From Sycon ciliatum (lineage: Eukaryota > Porifera > Calcarea > Leucosolenida > Sycettidae), in NCBI RefSeq assembly GCF_964019385.1, contig NC_088650.1, forward strand, positions 30,948,550 through 31,012,549: DNA of 64,000 nt. The letters run 5' to 3'. Under the pieces are notes generated by a model that was given only the letters and a program-made list of their open reading frames with translations, did not search any database and was not told where the DNA came from. Position numbers and translations under genes: made by a program. Position 1 is the first letter of the stretch. The number at the start of each line of letters is the position of its first letter. Positions 30,601 to 42,200 of this stretch are shown here, piece by piece.

Positions 30601-33600
30601 GGAATTAGGGGCGAACGCTGCATTGCAGCCTTTTCGGACCAAAACCAGTCGACTCAGCGTCCAAAAGACTACAACATATGGGCCAATCGCGGTCATCCGT
30701 GCTTTTATAAGAACGAAATGGCGCTTTTAGTGACATTTTGCATACAAATCCCCATCTCGTAGGGCGCAGTCACCCAGTTTCGGTGGAAGTGCGCGAGTTC
30801 GATTGGGATTCAAGTAGGAAGGGAGCGTCTTAGCTTTCTCGGACCAAGACCATTCGACTCAGCACCCCGAAGACTACAACTGGTGAAATTTTGATTTTTG
30901 CCTTAACTTCCCCTTTAATATTTGCGTTATGCTCTTCTCGCAAAATTAGAAAACATTAATACGTCGTAAACATTAGGCAGTTTACAGTATTCCTTGTACA
31001 GTATATGTAGTGTCATGCTAGGTGACATCTTACCCCGCATCGTGACTGGTCACTTGTTTCCGTACCATATCTCCCCAATCAAATCATCACCTTGACAGTG
31101 GTATCTTATTCGTGCTTGTGGGAATTACTTTCAATTGCTTTTGCTCATGTTTGATGTGTTGTTCTTGGCGTGTGTAGGTCTATTTTTAGATTCCAAAGCT
31201 GGCATGGATGCACTTCTGAGCAGATCTGATATTGACATTAGGAAAATTATAGTGTTTGGCCGATCGCTTGGCGGAGCTGTGGCAGCTAAGCTCTGCTCAC
31301 ATCCAGCGTGTGTGGACAGGTGAGACCTTTGACGTTTTAGTCCGAGTTTGCATTTTTGTCCTTTGGATCTGGTTCAGGTTGGTATTGCCATACAGGGTAC
31401 AAACCACTTTTTAGGACTCTGTTTAGGGGTTATGACGTCACACTGACCACCCTCTTGATTGGTGAAGGCTTTGCTTGAGATATGAGTTTGAAGCAGGCAG
31501 TACTGTTGTGTTCTTATCACTACCTGGTTTGAAGACTTTACTGTAGCTGGATTTATTATTGAATAATATGATGGTAAAGACTGACTGTAAAAATGTTTTT
31601 TATATGTGTGTTTAACTTGTCTTTGTTTTATTTTTATCTGGAATGTGTTACCTTCAGGGCTTGTGCTCTAGTAATAGAGAATAGCTTCTCTAGCATTCCA
31701 ATGTTTGCCAGTGCCCTGTTTCACCCACTGGCTGGCAGATTACCGGAGTGGGCGTATAAAAATCAGGTAGGGAGGGAATGTGCAAAATATTTCCGTAAAC
31801 CGTTTTTTCTTGTGGTTTTAGTATCCTGCTGTATTGTATTGTTTACGGGGAATTTGCATTCGAAAATATTTCAAATGGTGTGTGGAAATAATTTTCCGAA
31901 CGCCATTTGAATTCATAGCTTTTTCACAAATTCCCAGCGGAATTAGTGAAAAAGCTATGATTAGTGATAAGCGCTGTTTGTGTTGCTACATTGTTTGTTG
32001 TGTGCAGTTCTTCTCGGTGAAGTCGGTACGGTTAATACGCGCGCCGACGCTATTCCTGTCTGGCCTTCGTGATGAGTTGGTGCCTGCGTGGATGATGGAA
32101 CAGCTATTTCAGGTATGAAGACTCTAATACAGTTTTCAAGTACGCAAACAAACAAACAGGATGTCGGCACTGTTCGAAATGTATGTGATAGTTAATGTCA
32201 AGAGTACATACCCGGGCGTAACCGGTGCAATGTACATGAAGCTCCCAAGAATGTGTAACTCCTCATGACTTGCTGCCACGCATCCTTTTCAGGATTACAT
32301 CCTCTTCATGATGTAACCAGCTCTGCGTATGCACAGGAGATGTGAGGTAGACGTGTGCAGTGCAGCTTTGTGTACTGTCATGATGTATGAAAGTGATGTA
32401 CATTCAGTCGTCTCTTATCTGGACAGCTCAGATACGGGCACGCCTCTCTACCGGGAACCTGAAGCTTGAGTTGCTGAGGCAAAGTGCTTCGATTTCGGGG
32501 GGGGGGGGGGGTCGATTTTGTGCACGTGCTCATTTTTTTTAGACTCTTCACTGCAAACGTGTGTAATCAACATTTTCATCGAAGTTTTTTTTAATCATGT
32601 ACGTGCACAATACTTGCCATATGGACTTCATTGGCAAAAACTAGGGCTGAAACGATCGTGGATTTCCACGTATCGATTACTCTTTAGCTTAACGATCGAG
32701 TAATCGATTATAATCGTTAGCAATTCTGTGCAAATATTACTCTGTTTCCACAAACTATGGCTTCATAGTACCAACAAATCTGCATTAGTGAAAGGGTAGC
32801 TCCGTAACATGGCAGTTTCGAAGTCAATTTAACCTCAGAACATGAACCATACCCCTGGCAACTGCATACTCCCAGCGGAAACTGATTCAAACTTCACAAA
32901 ACGAGGGTTTACAGTACTTTCTGGACACAAATTTAAAAAACGCAAAATAATCGTAATCGTTAATCTAAACGATTGCTCGATCGTTAGAGTTATCAAACGA
33001 GTACTCGATTATTCGGTATAATCGTTTCAGCCCTAGCAAAAACTGATAAACTGATATGATACATGGTAGATGTATTGCCCTGAGCTACGGGCAGATCTGA
33101 GATACGGGCAGTGCCCAGTTCCAATACACCCGTAGCAGAGGTATTCGAGTGTAGTTCCGAACACAAGTCAGGACAGGGCTTGGACAGTGCTGTTCTATCC
33201 GTTGTGAACTTGCCTGTGCAGTATAGAGGGGGGTCTGAACCTCATGGCATGATCAATTTCAGAACTATCCTATGTGCACTTGTAAAGCTACTACAAGCTA
33301 TCCTTCAAGAGGTGCATCACTTGCACAAGGCATGCTTTGTGTCGCCCGTAGCCTTGTAGAGTGATGCGCATCATGCTGAGTAGCGTGTACAGTGCTACCT
33401 CAATGAAATCCAGTCGATTCACTCAAGTACGCGGCGAGCGCTGCACAGCCCTAGACCTGCGAACACTGGGCTGCGAAAAGGTGCAAGGCGCAAACTTGAC
33501 TCACGCCGTGGACTGGATTTCATTGGGCAACACTGTACATGTGCTATCCTTGGTGTAAATGTAGATTGTGTGTGCACACATGAGAGGTGTGCCCTGATAG

Positions 33601-33755
33601 TCTTGGTCTATCGTTGTGGGGGAATGATGCTGATCTGTCTCATGCAGAACTGTGGTGCGCCGGCAAAACATATCCAGCGCTTTCCGCAGGGGGGTCACAA
33701 CGACACATATCACTGTCATGGCTACTACAACACATGGCGTGCATTCCTGTCACAG
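27361..33755 (+). CDS. ABHD13: ABHD13-type alpha/beta hydrolase, copy 1 (lacks last exon)
   Basis: Exons: 27361-27567, 28438-28579, 29632-29802, 31178-31319, 31658-31766, 32008-32112, 33648-33755, all GT/AG with matching phases. Exon 1 encodes an N-terminal membrane segment (LVLFLLYWVYLVYGGAAML region), as in ABHD13, a single-pass membrane serine hydrolase. The fold motifs are intact: FLHGNAGNIGYRLPNA (oxyanion region), GRSLGGAVAAKL (nucleophile Ser), SGLRDELVP (acid Asp) and GGHNDTYHCHGY (catalytic His). The reading frame stays open to exon 7 (donor GTTAGC), but no partner for the long last exon of copy 2 exists before the duplication junction. The product would end in intron sequence or splice elsewhere. 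I chose the ATG shared with copy 2; an upstream ATG is not shared. Substrate unknown. Confidence 0.85.
27585..27654. repeat. (CA)n microsatellite with GC variants
   Basis: CA tract directly after exon 1 of ABHD13 copy 1; the same position in copy 2 carries a longer tract (39153-39310). Confidence 0.95.
27655..27851. mobile_element. hAT-like MITE (CAGGGACGTCGGA ends)
   Basis: Ends CAGGGACGTCGGA and TCCGACGCCCCTG are imperfect inverted repeats; about 197 bp, inserted in the (CA)n tract of intron 1 of ABHD13 copy 1. CAGGGGCG-type ends are typical of hAT non-autonomous elements. The target duplication is unclear because the flank is CA repeat. A relative may be at 35873-36080. Confidence 0.65.
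28093..28373. mobile_element. Inverted pair of tRNA-derived SINE copies (foldback)
   Basis: A left arm (28093 to about 28190) and a right arm (about 28262-28373) are reverse complements, sharing 'gatcagtcgggg', 'gaaaagagaaaaa' and the tRNA-like 'ccaccaggactcaa' part. The left arm on the minus strand shows TAGCTCAGATGGTTAGAGC and GGTTTGAGTCCTGG boxes. The anticodon loop is not canonical. It lies in intron 1 of ABHD13 copy 1. Confidence 0.65.
28599..28740. mobile_element. Degenerate relative of the CAGTGCTGCTC mariner MITE
   Basis: It begins TACAGTGCTGCTCC and shares 'gcgctg-gcagccctag-cctg-caacactgggctg' with the complete copy at 33388-33537. The right end is not clear, so this is a partial copy in intron 2 of ABHD13 copy 1. 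Confidence 0.5.
29403..29568. mobile_element. MITE related to the CGTATTTCCCGAATA family
   Basis: The left end carries ACGTATTTCCCGAATATGAG and the right end TTATAACCGGGGAAATACGG. These are imperfect inverted repeats about 165 bp apart. A closer relative is at 48515-48687. It is in intron 2 of ABHD13 copy 1 and was not found in copy 2. Confidence 0.7.
30061..30918. mobile_element. Large TTAA foldback element, ~380-bp arms
   Basis: The ends TTAAAGGGGAAGTTAAGGCA and TGCCTTAACTTCCCCTTTAA type sequence begin two arms of about 380 bases each that are near-perfect reverse complements, with a spacer of about 100 bases. Each arm also contains an internal, diverged direct repeat ('gttgtagtctt...gg-c-ggt-ttggtccga'). 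It has TTAA target sites and no coding potential that I recognise. It lies in intron 3 of ABHD13 copy 1; the matching intron of copy 2 is about 850 bp shorter and lacks it, so insertion followed the gene duplication. Confidence 0.9.
32399..33153. mobile_element. CTCTTATCCGG-family MITE interrupted by a hAT MITE
   Basis: Outer ends are TACATTCAGTCGTCTCTTAT and GAGGTATTCGAGTGTA. Internal 'cagatacgggca' and 'ggtagatgt' landmarks match the uninterrupted copy at 37809-38147. The hAT MITE (32642-33035) splits it. It lies in intron 6 of ABHD13 copy 1. Confidence 0.75.
32642..33035. mobile_element. hAT MITE with exact 8-bp target duplication
   Basis: TIRs TAGGGCTGAAACGAT and ATCGTTTCAGCCCTA; both flanks read GCAAAAAC (32634-32641 and 33036-33043), an exact 8-bp target duplication as known for hAT. 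394 bp, AT-rich, with internal 'atcgattataatcg' motifs and no coding. Confidence 0.95.
33388..33537. mobile_element. Tc1/mariner-type MITE (CAGTG ends)
   Basis: TACAGTGCTACCTCAATGAA at the left and TTCATTGGGCAACACTGTA at the right, with TA duplications; 150 bp. Another full copy is at 49791-49935 and a partial one at 28599. Subterminal 'gaaatccagtc' is also inverted at both ends. It lies in intron 6 of ABHD13 copy 1. Confidence 0.85.
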
Positions 33756-33795
33756 GTTAGCTCAGAGACAGTGCATCGTGTGGTGTGTGCACTGT

Positions 33796-34362
<567 letters not shown>

Positions 34363-34549
34363 TCCATGCAGAATGGCTGAAGTGCCTCACTGTTTTAGTG
34401 ATAATATGCTGAGTTTCATTGCCAGTCCAGTAAACAAACCCTCCTGATCCGGGCACTCCTGTCTACCGGGCAACTTTTCTGACCCCTCTAGAATCACGAA
34501 AAAACGATTCTTGTCAAGCGATCTAGAGGTGTTCCTGTACCAAGCCTTT

Positions 34550-34950
34550 TGCTTGCAGGGGACATAGGCATCTTGAACTAAAGACTAGGAGATGACGAAA
34601 GAGACTGCGCGGTCATGGATGAATGAAAAAGTTGACAGTTCACTGGGTGCAGAGTAGATTTTGGCCTAAGGAATTTTCAAACAACAAGAGACAACTCCTT
34701 TTTCGGAGGAAAACAGCAAAGTTTCTGTTGTGTATTTGATCTCTGGTCTAAATCTGCTGTACTCCAGAAACCTTGATCCTTCAGCAACAGCAGAATTATT
34801 TCGAAAGAATCACACCGCGGAGACATACTTGAGTATTCAGTGCCAATACGAGGAAAAAAAGCTAACCGGCTGGCGACTGGAAATGAGTTTTCAACCGGCC
34901 AGCCATGATTTCAACCGGTCAAAAACCGGCTGGGGCAGCTCTGGCGGAAT
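34550..34950. other. Junction between duplication units
   Basis: Unit 1 homology to the ABHD13 copy 2 intron fades after about 34540, and homology of unit 2 to the SLFNL1 intron starts at about 34960. The ~400 bases between show no coding and no clear repeat, apart from MITE-like 'ccgggcactcctgtctaccggg' at 34456-34480. Confidence 0.6.
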
Positions 34951-35550
34951 CGCTGCACCTCCTGTTGGCCAGACCAGTTCCACAGTACAGTGTCACGGTG
35001 TCACAGTATCCAATGCACCGGTGAAGTCAGAAAATGTTAAAAGTACGGCGTGTTAGTGTGCCGGCGGCGGGGGGGGGGGGGGGGGGTTGTCAGAGTCGTG
35101 TTGTGGTGTTACTATAGTAAAGCCTCCGAGTTAGAAGGCACAACATGACCATTGCCTTGGGCATTGGCTGTCCTGTAGTGACTAGAGTCGGTGGATCCAG
35201 CAATCTCTACAGGGGGGTTCCAGAATAGTCAAAACTGAATTGCTGCTACATGTACATGGACGCGCATATAGTTGCCAGTAGTAGTACATTTACGAAATTT
35301 AGGGGGATCCGCCGCCTTCCACGGAACCCCTGGAGCCCTTCCTGGATCTGCCCCTGCGTATGATATCATATACTATCCTCATGTGGTTAAGTCACACGTG
35401 TTTTTATCCACCTCGAGTCTAAGGTTGCAATGCCATGCTGGTGACAGCTTGCAACACTATGCTTTGTTTTGAAACGGTCGTATAGCAGTGTGTCAGAGAT
35501 GCAGTGCACTGATGCCTACTTGCAATGCCTGTCTTTGCTTCCTACTGTAG

Positions 35551-36466
35551 CTATTAGAAGAGGACCAGCAACTCGTGGAAGAAGAGAAGGTAACATTAAA
35601 CTGGTCGGAATCAGGGCCGTGCATTTCCTAAGTTGTTAAGTTTAGCGCTCATTTGCTGTTGCAGTAACACAGTGCATATGACATACACAATCCTGTTGAG
35701 ACTCACAGGAGACACTTTGCATGATTGTACAACATTAGCACAGCGCAACAGAGAACTACCGTTATTCCAGAGACAGTTTACATTTGAGTGAATTATTCCA
35801 GACCACCTGAGTATATAAGTACAATACCATGCAAGCGGCAACGTTCATCACTTTCAGCACAGCATATCATGGCAGGCGCGTAGCACCGCCGTTGGCGGTG
35901 GTCCGGCCAGGGGGGGGGGGGGGGGGTCCGGGGGGATCTCCCCGCGGAATGTTTTTGAAATTAGGGTGCAAAATCCTGCATTCTGGGCACTTTTGGCATT
36001 GTTTTACTATGGTGGTCGTGGTCGGGCGAAAAAGTGGTCCGGCCAGAGCCGGACCGGCCAGAGCGGCTGCTACGCCCCTGCATGGGCACCGAAAGCTATT
36101 TTCGATAGGCCTGGTTTCGCCCGGAGGGCATATTGGAGGGGTTCTGCGGTCCTGGGACCTCCCCAGGAGACTGTTGAAAGAAACAAAGCCAAAACTGTGC
36201 CGTTTTAGGGCATTTTCCAAGCTTCCATGATAACAACTATAAATATGTGGCTGACTGAGGAGTGCAAAGAGAAAAAAAATGGTCAGAATATTGGTGTGAC
36301 TCGAACCAGGCCCGGCAGCTGGACTGGCTCCAACCGTGACCCTATGCGGATACAAGCCGGCATGTGCAATTTGGTCTCAGTGTGTATTAACAGGTGTGTT
36401 TTGATTTGTTTTGTTGTGCCTTTGTGGCAGGAGCGCCTCAAGTCCAAGACATGCGTCATACAGTGA
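35551..36466 (+). pseudogene. Orphan copy of the last two SLFNL1-like exons
   Basis: Exons 35551-35589 (LLEEDQQLVEEEK) and 36431-36466 (ERLKSKTCVIQ-stop) match exons 19 and 20 of the SLFNL1-like gene, including AG/GT splice sites and the CaaX box. No upstream exons precede them in unit 2, so they are stranded downstream of ABHD13 copy 1. Codon-level conservation of the CVIQ end may reflect youth or use as an alternative 3' end through very long splicing; nothing here shows which. Confidence 0.85.
35873..36080. mobile_element. hAT-like MITE (CAGGCGCGTAGCACC / GCTACGCCCCTG ends)
   Basis: Inserted in the intron between the orphan SLFNL1 exons; the matching unit 1 sequence (24066-24085) runs on without it. 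The ends are imperfect inverted repeats (CAGGGGCGTAGC type). It contains a poly-G run. Weak relative at 7832-8006. Confidence 0.65.
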
Positions 36467-36699
36467 ACCAAGCTTGAATTGTTGATATGCCATGCCACCA
36501 GTCACAAACTGACTTACCAGTCCGCTGGACCCGATGACTCGGTGATACTACGTTCGTTCACCCGACTACATGCCATCACCACACAACTGTCACCTTTGCG
36601 TACCGCGAATAAGCTCTGTGAGAGTCGCTGTGCTGCTGATGTGTCTGACTCACTTGGTCTTCAAGAGCGAGAGAGAATGCTGCAATCTACCAGATAATC

Positions 36700-37177
36700 A
36701 ACGGTGTGCCGAGTGGTGGCAGCAGCAGGTGAGGACAAGGAACCTGCCCTGAAGAACATTGAGTGCCCAACCTGCAACCGTCTGTTCTGCCGTAGTTCTG
36801 ACATGGCCCGGCACAAGTGTTTGACAATCCGTCAGCTCCCGGTATCGGAGCAGCCTGGGTCAGTGCAGTGTCCAACATGCAACCGATGGCTACGTAGCAG
36901 GGGAGGCTTTGCGGTTCATAAGTGTTGGCTAGGTGATGGCGACCAGCCACTGGCCCCTGCTCCTCTTGTTGTTCCGGATGTAACTTGCACAATCTGTCAT
37001 CGTTCTTTTAAATCGGCTGCGGATCTCAAGTGTCATCGTGGTGGAATCTGTCCAAAGCGCCCTACTGTGGCTGAACGCCAGCAATTCAAGTTTCACTGCC
37101 AAGTTTGTCACAACCGACGGTTCCGGAGGGGGCAAGATCTGGACCGCCACTTGGAGCATTGCCTTCCTCCACCCTAG
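36700..37177 (+). CDS. Zinc-finger ORF, probable LINE tail
   Basis: An open frame of about 157 codons without a clear ATG start (it opens at a GTG). It holds four Cys-rich fingers of C2H2/C2HC type: CPTCNRLFCRSSDMARHKC, CPTCNRWLRSRGGFAVHKC, CTICHRSFKSAADLKCHRGG and CQVCHNRRFRRGQDLDRHLE, ending HCLPPP-stop. Fingers like these occur at the C-terminus of some invertebrate non-LTR retrotransposon proteins, and LINE fragments lie nearby in unit 1. The sequence is found only in unit 2, right where homology with unit 1 stops (24962 / 36697). A 5'-truncated LINE insertion is my favoured reading; a small host finger gene is the alternative. Confidence 0.5.
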
Positions 37178-37199
37178 CATCTTTGACAGTACCTCCCAT

Positions 37200-37808
37200 C
37201 TGGGAGCGGCGTGGCCAATTCTGGCAGCTGTCAATAGTAGTAGTAGTAGTGTATGTGTTTGTGTGTGTATGTGTGTAACGTTATGTGTGTATGTGTTTGT
37301 GTGTGTGTGTTCTCTGTATGTTCTGTGTCTCTCTGTGCATATCTGTGTGGCCGGCTTCAGATTGCAGTGCATGCATTACGTAGTGCTATTCTCGGTCAGT
37401 TTCAAGCCGTTGCAGGTTATTTTTATTTTGGAAGGTTTTTTACGCATTTGAGACAGTCTTGAGTCACCTCCACCATTACGCTGCGCTCTGTCGCACCCTG
37501 GAATAATTTGAGACAGTACTAGTACTAGTGTTTGAACCTCATTTCAGACTTCCAGCCAAGCAGAAAGTACACACGTGTATTACATGCAGGATTGATAAGC
37601 TGCTGCAACATTGCCAATAGTATTCGTTTTCGATTCCAGCATTCCAACATTACATGTTCAACTACATGTACTTGAATTGTATTCACTCATCAAGCTCGCA
37701 AGTCTCTCAGTATGCTGCCGGTGACAGTGTCAAACACTACTTCTGCTGTAGAGTAGTCTGTAGAGTGTAGTATACTCTAGACCAAGCAAAGCCTGCCAAA
37801 GGCAAAGG
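37200..37808. other. Intergenic, GT-rich, no gene
   Basis: A short GT-rich stretch (37240-37320) and no recognisable coding sequence. Confidence 0.5.
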
Positions 37809-38147
37809 TACACTCAAACGCCTCTTATCCGGACGCCTCAGATACGGGCACGTCTCTCTACCGGGCACCTTCAGCTTGAGTTCCTATAGCACAAATGCTT
37901 CGAATTTGGGGGTTTTGAACTTTTTTTTCGTATGAGGAAGTGCTTATTTTTCGCTGCCAACCTATGTAATCTACACATTTTTATCAATGGGTTCCTTTTG
38001 TATCCTGAACATGTGCAATACGTTCCAAATAAACTTCTTCAAAAATGATATGATACATGGTAGATGTGTTATTCTGAGATACGGGCAAATCTGAGATACG
38101 GGCAGTGCCCGGTCCCAAGGTGCCCGGATAAGAGACGTCCGAGTGTA
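37809..38147. mobile_element. Tc1/mariner-type MITE (CTCTTATCCGG family)
   Basis: Ends TACACTCAAACGCCTCTTAT and AGAGACGTCCGAGTGTA, with TA at both sides; 339 bp. Internal 'gagatacgggca' motifs are repeated. The same family is at 32399-33153, with fragments near 34456, 40640-40835, 43760 and 44110-44160. Confidence 0.85.
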
Positions 38148-38938
38148 CTACCAAGAGTAGGCGCACTACTGCACTACGAACACATTCCACGTACATGTAC
38201 TCTTGGTACATGTACTACTGACTTTGCCGTTTGCACTTAGCAGTTGCAGTGTGCACGTGTGACTCCGTAAGAAGTCTCCGTAAGAAGTCAACAACGAAGT
38301 CAACAACGCAGTACAGCAATCAGCATTCCACATGCGCACCTGACACATACCGGTACGCGGTACAGACTGTGACACTTGGTAACCGGACGCACTCTACGAG
38401 CTCATGCATAAAAAAAGTCACGGACCAATGCGCGGCGCGGCGTGATTGTAGCGCGTGGAATGTGCTCGTAGTGCAGTATAGTGCGCCAACATTTGTTTTG
38501 ATTTGAATGTCCATGCCTGCATCATATCAGCCACACACTGACATCATGTCATGTCATGAGTCACGTCGTTCACAGACAGACCTCACGTCCTCAGCTCAGC
38601 CTCAAAATCAACATCTCTGCATCTGATTTTGATTGAGCAATCTTTGACTTTGGAAGTTTGGAGCGTAGCAATTGTATCCAAGTGGCATAGTATACGTATG
38701 GGATTGTGTTAGGCCTTTGGTAGGGGATAAGTAGTACGAATAGCGCTTATCAGGCTTCATATTGGCAGTAAAAGTACCCCCCAGACCGAAGTTTGATCCG
38801 ACAATGGAGATATCCAGAATGTAGAAAATTATATGTAATTATGTTGGAAAATCACAGGTGTCCATGAAGGAATATTGTGCGCTGGCGTGTATCTCCGGCA
38901 GTCGTAACACGCAGAGTACTAGCTACAGATGCGCGGCC

Positions 38939-39153
38939 ATGATTCGGCAGAGTTTATACCGCCTGCGTTCTACGCAGGCTGTGCTGAAAGTCATTCTAAC
39001 ACGATGTTGGAAATCGTGCAGTGCTGCGTGCTTGGTGTTGTTCCTGCTCTACTGGGTGTACGGTGGTGCTGCCATGCTGACGTTACTATCCGTAGCATTA
39101 CTAGGGGCATTTTATCATTATCAGGTGAGAGGGGAGAGAGAGAGAGAGAGAGA

Positions 39154-39244
<91 letters not shown>

Positions 39245-42200
39245 GCACACACACAAGCACACACACGCGTGCACGCGCGCGCGCGCACACACACACACAC
39301 ACACACAGAAACACTCACATGTACATGCACGCGCACACAAACACACACGCACGCCATGCACGCCCATCGCAAGAGAACCATGCAAATCTGCAGTGCACTG
39401 AATGTACGCCTCCTGATTTTCTCTTATACGGTAGAGGACAAGATTTAATTTTGAATGAAACAGATCAAGACGTATGCCAGATAACAGCCATAACAGCCCC
39501 ATCCACATACAGTGAATACTGTGACAGTGTCTAAGACGACCGCTCAAGGGACATTCGAAACGTAGTCTCTGTTACCAGGTGGTCTCCTTCTCAAGGGTTA
39601 TTTGACTGGAAATGCCATCCCTTGATCCCGGTTTCAGTGGTCTTCTAGGACAGGTGGTCACCTTATCCGAGTGGTCGCTTTGGCAGGTTTAACTGTACAT
39701 GTGACTGGCAAAGCTATGTACAGTAAAACCTGTCACTCACATAAGGCGACCACCTGTCCCAGAAGACCACTGCAACCAGGACCAAGGGATGCTATTTCCA
39801 GTCAAATGACCCTGGATAAGGAGACCGCCTGGTGACGGAGACCACGTTTTGAAGGCCCCTTGAACGGTCGTCTTAGACAGGTTTCACTGCAATGTCTAAT
39901 GAGTGGCACTGTGTGTGCGTATTTTCTGCCTCCAATGTCCAGGACTCGTTCCTGTACCTACCCGAGACTCCAGAGCGCTCACGGCTATTTGTGCAAACGC
40001 CAATGGCGTTCTCGTTGCCTTACGAGAATATATACTTGCGTACAGAGGACGGAGTGCGGATACACGCCTACTTCATCAAACAACGTATGTCCTAGCCTAG
40101 TCTTCTATCAGTTGTCTTTAGTTCTAGCTACGTGTAGTGCCGATCCGAATGGTAATGTTTAGGTCTTGACAAGTGCTGAATCGAATATTCCAGTTCTCTG
40201 TTCAATCCAATGCCTTGCGTACTACATCAATAGTGTTGTACTTTTGTCATTGGATGTCGGATTAAATAAGCCCGTTGCGCATTGCCAAATGGAATGTATG
40301 AGTAATGTGTGTGAGTACAGTCAACTTCGCTTATAACGACACTCGGCGGGGCATCAGAAAAGTGTCCTTATTCGCGAAGTGTCGTTATACCCGAAGTCTC
40401 ATTGTATGTATTCCAGTTAGATGGGACTTTGCTCTGGGCATGGAAATTCTGTCGTTATTCGCGAATTGTCGTTATATCCGCAGTCGTTATTAGCGAAGTT
40501 GACTGTACGCTGGGATCAGGAATGCACTGCTCGGCACTCCACACAACCAACTCTGAGTGACTGTGTGGAGTGCTCCTCGTACAAACTAGGTAATGACGCA
40601 ATGGGCTTGTACCGTATTGTACACTTGTACGTCGGTTATCCAGACATCGAAGTTATGGGAACTTCGGTCTACTGGGTACCCTTTGGGCCAGTTTCAATGG
40701 ACATACACGTACTACTGCTCTTGTCACTTTTTTTGGACACAGTGCCATATCTCTGGCCTTTCCCCATCAAAATGTATGTGATTCGGAGTTACGGACATTT
40801 CAAAGTTACGGTCAGTGCCCGGTCCCGGACCTTTAACAAGGCATGAGTGCACGTACGCTGTGACCGTATGTACGTGCAAGCACACGCCATCGGCGTTATT
40901 ATCACTCTTGTTTGCTGTACTCCGTGTTCGTCCGTGCAGCTCCTGGCATGCTGCAGACGGTGCCCACCATTCTCTTCCTGCACGGCAATGCGGGCAACAT
41001 TGGCCACCGCCTGCCCAATGCACAGGCTCTGTATGTGGAATGCCAGTGCAACATTCTCTTGCTGGAGTATCGCGGCTTTGGGCGTAGCGATGGTGCACCC
41101 AGTGAAGCTGGTAAGTTCATTGGTTTATTTAATCACCCCATTTTTTAAATTATTTTATGCTTTTTTAAATTACAGAATCACATACCCAACTCGCGAGGAC
41201 CCATGTCACCTTTAAGCCGATAAGACGAGAAAGCTCTGTACTACATGTACCGTGTTCAGTTTTCATCGAAGCTATTTATTGTACATTGCATGTACATTGT
41301 ACAGTCGTGCTATTGTAGGTGACATCATCTGACCCAAAGTGCGTATTTGGCGCCCTGGACTAGCACTAGCGCGACCCTTGACGCCATGGAAGTGGTGCAA
41401 GTGCAGCTGGACTTACACATGTACAAGTACAGTGATGTAGTCGGAAATGGTCCAGGGACTCAGGCAGGGAGCCAGCTTTGTACTTTAGATCATAGAAGTT
41501 TAGAGAACGAAGTCGTTCACATTACATCGCAGTACTAAAAAGAAGTACTAGGAACAGTGGTATATTGTTTGTGTTTCTCAGAGTTGCTTTGAATTGCTTT
41601 TGCTCGTGTTTGATGTGTTGTTCTTTGTGTGTGTAGGTTTATTTTTAGATTCCAAAGCTGGCATGGATGTACTTCTGAGCAGATCCGATATTGACATTAG
41701 GAAAATTATAGTGTTTGGCCGATCGCTTGGCGGAGCTGTGGCAGCTAAGCTCTGCTCACATCCAGCATATGTGGACAGGTGAGACCTTTGACGTTTTGTA
41801 TTTGTATTTATGGATTCTCCACAGGCCTTAGCCTAAATCGAGGGAGTCTCCGTTGTAGTCTGTGCATTATTGTGCTCTGAGCCTGGTTCAGGTTGATATT
41901 GTCATACGTGTTACAAACCACTTCCAACTTAACATAGTATATCTGCCCTTACACAATCAGTTGTTCACTATCCACGGTGACCTGAAAGTCATAATTTTCT
42001 GGCAGTTTAGCACTTTTAGGGTTTTGACGTCACACTGACCAGCCCTATTTATTTGTGAAAGTACATGGATGAATTTTTTAAAGCAGTGAGTACTAGTGGT
42101 TTTTAGTACTCACTGATTTGCAAGCTCCACTGCAGCTGTACTTATGGATGAATGTTGAATAATTGTGGTTGTAAAGACACCCTGCAGTGTGTAACTAGTT

